Source of the DNA: an uncultured Treponema sp.
Lineage (GTDB): Bacteria; Spirochaetota; Spirochaetia; Treponematales; Treponemataceae
DNA: 11,753 nt
Assembly: GCA_946611835.1 (NCBI GenBank)
Contig: CAMOEE010000066.1
Coordinates: forward strand, 1-11,753
Direction: 5' to 3'
The position numbers and the translations under genes are program-made. The notes below the pieces were generated by a model. That model saw only the letters and a list, made by a program, of their open reading frames with translations, was not told the DNA's origin and made no database searches. The stretch's first letter is position 1, and each line of letters starts with the position of its first letter. Shown piece after piece: positions 5,058 to 10,131 of this stretch.

Positions 5058-6305
5058 ATGCCTACACGAATCAGTTCACAGCTGAACAACAATCAGACTC
5101 AGTACAATCTCCGTCGTCAGGAAGTCAACAGGGCCAAAATTGACAGGCAGATTGGAACCCAGTCACGAATTTCTTCCCTGCGTGATGATCCTATTGCGGC
5201 CGGTCACCTGGTAAAATATCAGTCATACCTTACCAGGGTGAATAATTTTGAAAAAAATGCCGGTACTCTGAGCGACCAGTTCCTCTACCGTGAGGGGTAT
5301 ATGACGAATTCCCTCGAAATCATGCAGCGAATTCGGGAACTTGCCGTGACTGGTGCGAACGGAATTTACAACAAGGATGACCTTCGCAACATGGCGGTCG
5401 AGGTAAACGAACTTCTGGGCGAGCTGATTCAAAATGCGAATGCGGTCGGTCCAGACGGAAATTCAATTTTTGCCGGCACAAACACGAATACCCGTGCCTT
5501 TGATGTGGATATGGGGGCAGTTGAGGGCTCTACTGTTCCCTTGATTTCGGCCGTCCACTACAACGGAACTATTGACCAGAATCTCGTTGAGGTTGATGAG
5601 AACAAATATATCGCAGTCGACAATGCCGGAAACCGTATCTTCTGGGCGGAGAACCAGCGTCTGTTCGGAGGTCGGGATTCCAGGGAATGGCAGGCTCAGG
5701 AAGACGGCGTAATCAGCGTTGACGGCCAGAAAATCGTCGTTGAGACCGGTGACAATGTTTATGCCCTTGTCTCTAAAATCAATTCTAGCGGGGCTGCTGT
5801 AAGGGCTTCCCTGGATCCGATTACGCACGGCCTCAATCTTACAACGACTGATGCCCGACAGCTCTGGCTTGAGGATTTGAGCGGTTCGGCCCTCTTTGAG
5901 CTTGGAATCATAAAGGACAAAAGCCAGCGCCCTCCATACAATATCGGGGATTCGGTCCGACTCTCAGGCGGCTCTCTCTTTGATTCTGTAATAGCACTTC
6001 GTGACGCGATGTTTGCTGGTGACAATGAGGCAATCGGAGGCAAAGTCCTTATGAGCCTTGACTCAGGTATCAACACCCTGGTTACCCGTGTCGCAAAATC
6101 AGGAAGCGAATATGAGCGTCTTCAGAATGATTTGACCAGGAACGGGGCTGTGGCTCTCAATGTCACCGGGCAGATTTCGAGAGAAGGAGATTTGGATTTG
6201 ACGAAGGCCATCACCGACGAAAAAATGCTTGAGTACACCCAGAACGCAACGCTCTCAACAGCCGGAAAAATGTATTCATCAACCCTGCTGAACTATATGC
6301 GCTAA
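5058..6305 (+). CDS. flgL: Flagellar hook-associated protein 3
   Basis: The 415-aa product opens with a flagellin-like D0/D1 helix (MPTRISSQLNNNQTQYNLRR, then QSRISSLRDDPIAAGHL at 35-51). It closes with the reciprocal helix (LEYTQNATLSTAGKMYSSTL at 391-410, then LNYMR). FlgL is the second junction protein, laid on FlgK and followed by filament. Residues about 218-272 form a Flagellin_IN-like module similar in layout to the one in FlgK. At 415 aa it is longer than the roughly 300-aa enteric FlgL because of this inserted middle domain. GGAGG at 5044-5048 is a near-perfect RBS, which may offset the hairpin just upstream. FlgL is a known FlgN client, and the gene ends 19 bases before fliW. Confidence 0.95.
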   Translation: MPTRISSQLNNNQTQYNLRRQEVNRAKIDRQIGTQSRISSLRDDPIAAGHLVKYQSYLTRVNNFEKNAGTLSDQFLYREGYMTNSLEIMQRIRELAVTGANGIYNKDDLRNMAVEVNELLGELIQNANAVGPDGNSIFAGTNTNTRAFDVDMGAVEGSTVPLISAVHYNGTIDQNLVEVDENKYIAVDNAGNRIFWAENQRLFGGRDSREWQAQEDGVISVDGQKIVVETGDNVYALVSKINSSGAAVRASLDPITHGLNLTTTDARQLWLEDLSGSALFELGIIKDKSQRPPYNIGDSVRLSGGSLFDSVIALRDAMFAGDNEAIGGKVLMSLDSGINTLVTRVAKSGSEYERLQNDLTRNGAVALNVTGQISREGDLDLTKAITDEKMLEYTQNATLSTAGKMYSSTLLNYMR

Positions 6306-6324
6306 AAATTAATGGAGAAAAATC

Positions 6325-6768
6325 ATGGAAGTTAAGACTAAGACAATGGGAACCCTTTCGGTCGATGAGAAGAATATCATTGAATTTCCGAACGGAGTCC
6401 TTGGATTTGAAGATTTTCACCGCTATGCTCTGATTGAATCGGAGTACAAGCCCTTTTACTGGATGCAGTCTCTCGATGAGGCTGGACTTGCTTTCCTTAT
6501 CGTAGACCCATTCATCATCGCCGAAAAATATGAGCTTGATGTCGATGACAAGACTCTCTCTGAGATTGATGTTGAATCGGCCGCAGATGTGATTGTCTGG
6601 GCAATCGTGACTGTTCCTGCAGACGGTGGTCCTGTGACCGCAAACCTTCAGGGACCTGTCGTCGTCAATAAAAAGAATAACCTTGCCCTCCAGGTGATTC
6701 TCGCTGACACAAAATGGACGACAAAATACAACATCATCAAGGCCCTTAAAGCTAAGGGGGCAAAATAA
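6325..6768 (+). CDS. fliW: Flagellar assembly factor, CsrA antagonist and flagellin partner
   Basis: The 147-aa product has the family signatures: FPNGVLGFE at 21-29, WMQSLDE at 46-52, an FLIVDPF strand at 57-63 and TANLQGPVVVN at 105-115. In Bacillus, FliW binds either flagellin or CsrA. When flagellin is secreted, freed FliW captures CsrA and lifts its repression of flagellin translation. The Treponema pallidum homologue was one of the first FliW proteins shown to bind flagellin. It acts in the cytoplasm. RBS GGAGA at 6314-6318 supports ATG 6325. Its stop codon shares one base with the csrA start (TAATG), so the two regulators are probably translationally coupled and made in fixed ratio. 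Confidence 0.96.
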   Translation: MEVKTKTMGTLSVDEKNIIEFPNGVLGFEDFHRYALIESEYKPFYWMQSLDEAGLAFLIVDPFIIAEKYELDVDDKTLSEIDVESAADVIVWAIVTVPADGGPVTANLQGPVVVNKKNNLALQVILADTKWTTKYNIIKALKAKGAK

Positions 6769-6989
6769 TGTTGATTTTATCACGAAAAGTTGATGAAAAA
6801 ATAAAGATCGGGAATGATATTTCGATTCAGATTATCGGAATTTCAGGCGACCAGGTAAAAATCGGTGTGGACGCCCCAAAAACTGTGAAGGTCTTCCGTC
6901 AGGAAGTCTACGATGACATACAGAGACAGAACCGTGAGGCAGCTCTCGGAAGCACAGCCCTGGATGCGCTGGCGAATTTACTTTCCTGA
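6768..6989 (+). CDS. csrA: Carbon storage regulator, translational repressor
   Basis: The 73-aa product starts MLILSRKVDEKIKIGNDISI. The RNA-contact residues Leu4, Arg6 and Arg44 of the canonical protein are all present (VFRQEVYDDI around Arg44). CsrA dimers bind GGA-containing hairpins over ribosome binding sites. At 73 aa it is longer than gamma-proteobacterial CsrA (about 61 aa) and has a C-terminal extension (REAALGSTALDALANLLS), like Bacillus CsrA, in which that tail is the FliW docking site. The RBS is the GGGGG run at 6756-6760 inside the end of fliW. The last 12 bases overlap the end of tsaB on the opposite strand. It is the last gene of the sigma28 unit. Confidence 0.97.
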   Translation: MLILSRKVDEKIKIGNDISIQIIGISGDQVKIGVDAPKTVKVFRQEVYDDIQRQNREAALGSTALDALANLLS

Positions 6990-7655
6990 TGCAAGCTTGA
7001 TTTCTGCCTCGGATTTTCTGAGGTAGACAGGGCCGTCGTAATCTGCGAGCGGCTCTTTTTTTTGCTCAATCATGCTTTCTGCGATTTCAAAGAGAGAATC
7101 TGCCGGACAAGGTTGGGAAGCATAGACCACGAGATTTAATGAAGAATCGATTTTTTTAAGCTCCTCCGCGAAAATCTTTGCGTCAGGCCCGCAAAGAAGA
7201 ATCTTTTTGCCCTTGTCGAGTTTTGCGGCTACATTCTCTGCACTTGTGTCCTCCGCCTCAGAGATGGTTTTGCCCTTCTCATAAACAGCGGCGAAGAACT
7301 GGTCTTTTTTTGCGTCGATTACGCTTACCACAAGCCCGTCAAAGTTCGAAAAGGGAAAGGCGTATGCGTCGAGACTGGGAACTCCGTAAACAGGAACATT
7401 GTGGGCAAGCTCGATTGCCTTGAGCGCCGAGAATGCGAGCCTGAGCCCTGTGAATGTTCCCGGCCCTGATGTAAGGGCAGTGTATTCCAGCTCAGAAGAC
7501 TTCAGATCGACCTGAGCGAGAATATAATCAATGGACGGAAGAAGCTTCTGAGACTGCTTCTGCCCCAGATCAAGAGAAATGCTTGCTTTAAAATCATCAT
7601 TTTTTGCGGCTATGTGCATGCAGCTTGCCGCGGCGTCAATTACGAGTGCTTTCAT
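6978..7655 (-). CDS. tsaB: tRNA t6A synthesis protein TsaB
   Basis: The 225-aa product has the TsaB fold signatures: the ASKHA nucleotide-fold start MKALVIDAAASCMHIA, the hallmark GPGTFTGLRLA at 64-74, and IDAKKDQFFAAVY at 113-125. TsaB lacks catalysis itself. It dimerises with TsaD and, with TsaE, supports transfer of threonylcarbamoyl to A37 of ANN-reading tRNAs in the cytoplasm. At 225 aa it is a normal bacterial TsaB. RBS AGGA at 7661-7664 supports ATG 7655. It lies 20 bases after tsaE, as expected for functional partners, and is the last gene of the minus-strand unit. Its 3' end overlaps csrA by 12 bases. tsaD and tsaC are not in the window. Confidence 0.95.
   Translation of the reverse strand: MKALVIDAAASCMHIAAKNDDFKASISLDLGQKQSQKLLPSIDYILAQVDLKSSELEYTALTSGPGTFTGLRLAFSALKAIELAHNVPVYGVPSLDAYAFPFSNFDGLVVSVIDAKKDQFFAAVYEKGKTISEAEDTSAENVAAKLDKGKKILLCGPDAKIFAEELKKIDSSLNLVVYASQPCPADSLFEIAESMIEQKKEPLADYDGPVYLRKSEAEIKLASGK
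7030..7063 (+). terminator. Likely csrA operon terminator, inside the tsaB coding region
   Basis: GGGCCG (7030-7035) pairs with CGGCTC (7050-7055, one G-U pair) across a 14-nt loop and is followed directly by eight T residues (7056-7063). It lies about 40 bases past the csrA stop, entirely within the antisense of the tsaB 3' end, where the T-run encodes a Lys-Lys pair. No other hairpin with a U-tract was seen near the end of csrA. The stem is short and the loop large, so strength is uncertain. Confidence 0.5.
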
Positions 7656-7675
7656 TTTATTCCTGAGTTAGTTAT

Positions 7676-8116
7676 TTAGTTTATCTCACCGTAAGGCCAG
7701 TTTTCAAGAGTGATGTTTCGCTCCGTGGTGCCTTCGATTGGTTCCAGTTTGAGAATTATAGTCTTTTTTGGAAGTTCGTCCATCACTTTTTCGCTCCATT
7801 CGATTAAAGTGATGCCGTTCCCGTACATCAAATCTTCGACTCCAAGGTTTATGAAATCCTCGCCGCCCTCAAGACGGTAGACATCCATGTGATAGAGGGG
7901 CATTTTACCCTCGTACTCGGAGATAAGGCAGAAAGTAGGGCTTGTGATTTCATCTTTTATGCCCAATGAAGCTGCAATTCCTTTGGTGATTGTGGTTTTT
8001 CCGGCCGCAAGAGTACCCTGCATGGCAATAATATCACCTTTTTTGAGAAGAGATCCGATTTTTTTGCCAAGTTCGATTGTTTCCTCTGCGGAAGATGTGT
8101 GAAAAGTCATGGACAC
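7676..8116 (-). CDS. tsaE: tRNA t6A synthesis ATPase TsaE
   Basis: The 146-aa product matches the short P-loop ATPase TsaE (YjeE). It shows Walker A GTLAAGKT at 34-41, TSPTF at 58-62, HMDVYRL at 76-82 and LIEWSEK at 104-110, all in family order. TsaE hydrolyses ATP to reset the TsaB-TsaD complex during t6A synthesis. The Walker A differs slightly from the usual GDLGAGKT (Thr for Asp, Ala for Gly), but the Lys and Thr that bind phosphate remain. The start is uncertain: GTG 8116 sits about 9 bases from an AAGG, while ATG 8110 forms an ATGA overlap with the upstream stop. Either way it overlaps the 90-aa gene, implying translational coupling. Confidence 0.95.
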   Translation of the reverse strand: MSMTFHTSSAEETIELGKKIGSLLKKGDIIAMQGTLAAGKTTITKGIAASLGIKDEITSPTFCLISEYEGKMPLYHMDVYRLEGGEDFINLGVEDLMYGNGITLIEWSEKVMDELPKKTIILKLEPIEGTTERNITLENWPYGEIN

Positions 8117-8379
8117 GGGAGCTTACCTTCGTCGTCAGCTTTGAGAATATATGTTTTGAGGGCTGATTTTACCGGAATGAGCGGATAGTCGATGTCCTCG
8201 CCGGGGGCTATATCTACATAGAGCATTTTATCGCCCAGCGGTCCTGTTTCAATCGTGAACTCAATTTTAATGTCGATAGTTTTAGAAAGCATCTGCAGCT
8301 TTGCTACGGCTTCATAGTTGCGACGATAGTAAATGTAGCTCGGATCTGGAACGATTTGATTTAATTCTAAAACCTGCAT
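8107..8379 (-). CDS. Hypothetical protein, 90 aa, coupled to tsaE
   Basis: I do not recognise this protein. It is acidic, has no signal peptide or membrane segment, and alternates hydrophobic residues as in beta strands (IDIKIEFTIET at 35-45, KMLYVDIAP at 51-59), with a short helix before them. It ends in GKLPCP. Reasons to believe it is real: it fills the space exactly between the PilZ gene and tsaE, it overlaps tsaE by 4 to 10 bases, and it has a plausible own promoter. There is no clear RBS at a standard distance before ATG 8379, which fits the leaderless transcript suggested by that promoter. A role in t6A synthesis or in the flagellar unit would be a guess. Confidence 0.75.
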   Translation of the reverse strand: MQVLELNQIVPDPSYIYYRRNYEAVAKLQMLSKTIDIKIEFTIETGPLGDKMLYVDIAPGEDIDYPLIPVKSALKTYILKADDEGKLPCP

Positions 8380-8384
8380 AACTT

Positions 8385-8413
8385 AAATTAACCTATAAAA
8401 CGCTATCCGTCAA
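8385..8413 (-). promoter_or_regulatory. Candidate internal promoter for the 90-aa gene, tsaE and tsaB
   Basis: On the minus strand TTGACG (8408-8413), 17 bases, then TAATTT (8385-8390), only five bases before the ATG at 8379. Transcription would begin at or next to the A of the start codon, giving a leaderless mRNA. This would let the tRNA-modification genes be expressed independently of fliD. It is a pattern match. Confidence 0.45.
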
Positions 8414-8420
8414 GTAAATT

Positions 8421-9506
8421 TTAGTCATCAAACTTGCTGACCATTGCCTGAATTCTGTTGACGACCTTCATATCGATTCTAAGGAACCGGATGTGAAGAA
8501 TGTATATACCATCGCTGCGTTTTGTTGTGCGTACGATAGTTCCTACTGCATGGTCGTTCTGTTTTTTGTTCAGAGGACCGGCTATGTAAATGTTCTGATC
8601 GGCCTTGATTGGCAATTTCGCAATCAAACGGCAACCACCTGTCGATATGTCCTCAAGAATGCCTTCGTGGGCCTTGTCGGAAGGGACATATCGGACTTTT
8701 TCTTTTTTTCCTTCGTTTTCGACGACAACCTTGACCGAACGGAATTCACACTGAACATTAATCTCAGCTCGTTCCTGCTCTCGTTTCTGGAGAGGGGAGA
8801 TTTTGTCTGAATGTACGATTACCATCTGGTTTTCACCATTCTTGCCTTTTTGGTAACGGACTACACGGGTCTCAAGATTGTATGGCGTTCCGTCCTCCAG
8901 CTCGAAGATAACGGAGACTTTCTCAAGCGGTTTTGGAAACTCCTCGTTCTTTATGCTGCCGGGAAGCTCAAGGACGATGGCCTCGCTATTATTATCGACC
9001 ATTGTGAGCTTATGATGAAATCCTTTTGCGACGGTGAGCGTAAAAACCGTTTTAGAGGCGATGTTTTTAGAATTCTTGATTTTCTCCTGCTGTCTGAAAA
9101 CCTTGAAGACCTTTTTCTGAAGCTGAAAGAGATGCGACTTTCCGATTTCGTCTTCGTTTTTGTCGAATGTGATGAACTGTGACCTGAAAAGGTCGTGCAT
9201 GGTGGCGTAGTCATTCACAATGTACTTGATGTTGGGAGTCCTGTTGTTTTTGCAGATGTTGGAGAGAATGTCCTTTTCCTCTTTTGCGAGGGAGCACCTG
9301 ACTGCTATTTCGTTTATGTCCTTTTGAGATGTGGGGCGGTTCTTCTTTTTCTCAAGGTAGTCAGGCGAATTCAGGTAGTTCGTGATTAGGCGCGAGATAA
9401 TGTAAACGATTGCAAGCACGACTATAATCGCCGCAAGAATGAGAATTACTGAAAATACATTCACTTCAAGCCGGGCCTGAAGCGGGGATCCGGATGTGCC
9501 GCCCAT
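8421..9506 (-). CDS. Membrane-anchored PilZ-domain protein, predicted cyclic-di-GMP effector
   Basis: The 361-aa product has one strong N-terminal transmembrane helix (about residues 16-40, VFSVILILAAIIVVLAIVYI), then a basic stretch and a cytoplasmic part. Residues about 150-235 form a beta-rich domain like the YcgR N-terminal domain. The PilZ domain follows at about 240-355. Both ligand motifs are intact: RxxxR as REQER (242-246) and DxSxGG as DISTGG (286-291). PilZ proteins of this layout bind cyclic di-GMP and alter flagellar motor behaviour. Location in the fliD unit supports a motility role. GAGGA lies 6 bases before ATG 9506, and the start shares one base with the upstream stop (TAATG). 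The exact target is unknown. The YcgR/PlzA likeness is by architecture, not proven orthology. Confidence 0.88.
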   Translation of the reverse strand: MGGTSGSPLQARLEVNVFSVILILAAIIVVLAIVYIISRLITNYLNSPDYLEKKKNRPTSQKDINEIAVRCSLAKEEKDILSNICKNNRTPNIKYIVNDYATMHDLFRSQFITFDKNEDEIGKSHLFQLQKKVFKVFRQQEKIKNSKNIASKTVFTLTVAKGFHHKLTMVDNNSEAIVLELPGSIKNEEFPKPLEKVSVIFELEDGTPYNLETRVVRYQKGKNGENQMVIVHSDKISPLQKREQERAEINVQCEFRSVKVVVENEGKKEKVRYVPSDKAHEGILEDISTGGCRLIAKLPIKADQNIYIAGPLNKKQNDHAVGTIVRTTKRSDGIYILHIRFLRIDMKVVNRIQAMVSKFDD

Positions 9507-10096
9507 TAAAGTTCCTCGATTGTCTTTGCGATTGAAAGGAGACGGGGGCTGATTTCGTACTCAGCCAGATCTCCCATGAGAACCGTATCCTTAGAGGCTA
9601 TAGCCTGTTCAAAATCATTTAGAATCTGAGAGAAGTCCTGGAAGAATTCGTTCACATTCTTTCCATCGATGCTGAGTTTTTTGTAAATATCGGCGAAGAG
9701 GGCAGACAGGGTCGCAGTATGGCAGAATTTTTCGATGAAATCCGCCAGTTTTGAAATGAGAATTGTTGCCTCTTTATCTTTTCCGGCCTGAAGCTTTACC
9801 GGAAGCTCCTGAAGCAGGTTTGATAGCTCCCTGCATTCTTCTTTCTGGTTTTGGAATGAAGAGAGAATTTCGTCCTGGGTGACAATGACAAGCTCAAGCT
9901 TTGTGTCGTCTTTCAGCGGCTCAGTGAAAATGTTGTCGAATTCCTCTGCACCAATGTTCTTTCCGTTGAGAGTTATGTTTATCGTAGTGGCGTTGTTTTT
10001 CTCGCATTCTGCCTCAAAGGACTTGAGCACATCGCCTACTGTTTTTTCGTCTTCGAGAACAATATCAAGTTTCTCATTGTTGACATAGAATTCCAT
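9506..10096 (-). CDS. Hypothetical protein, 196 aa, downstream of fliD
   Basis: I recognise no named family. Two parts are visible. Residues 1-73 look like a beta-grasp (ubiquitin-like) domain: strands around FYVNNEKLDIVL and TTINITLNGKNI, one helix, and a final KLELVIVT strand. Residues 74-196 are helical and acidic, ending with a distinctive DTVLMGDLAEYEISPRL segment at 170-186. There is no signal peptide or membrane helix, so it is cytoplasmic. It follows fliD after 35 bases and shares one base with the PilZ gene start, so the three are probably co-transcribed. Its RBS AAGGA lies 8 bases before ATG 10096. A small helical cytoplasmic protein next to fliD could be a cap-protein chaperone in the place of FliT, but this is inference from position. 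Confidence 0.82.
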   Translation of the reverse strand: MEFYVNNEKLDIVLEDEKTVGDVLKSFEAECEKNNATTINITLNGKNIGAEEFDNIFTEPLKDDTKLELVIVTQDEILSSFQNQKEECRELSNLLQELPVKLQAGKDKEATILISKLADFIEKFCHTATLSALFADIYKKLSIDGKNVNEFFQDFSQILNDFEQAIASKDTVLMGDLAEYEISPRLLSIAKTIEEL

Positions 10097-10131
10097 AAAA
10101 ATAATCCTTGGCTTAGCCTTATTGTATTATA

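Noticed and set aside
5369..5379. Possible CsrA site (ACAAGGATG) inside flgL
   Set aside because: It resembles the CsrA consensus but is inside coding sequence with no clear hairpin or nearby start. GGA near RBSs in this window is expected from Shine-Dalgarno sequences alone.
6211..6783. 190-codon minus-strand frame
   Set aside because: Lies wholly over the flgL end and fliW, which are clearly coding on the plus strand.
8493..9182. Two adjacent plus-strand frames of 105 and 123 codons
   Set aside because: Antisense to the PilZ gene, Phe/Leu-rich, no RBS or recognisable motif.
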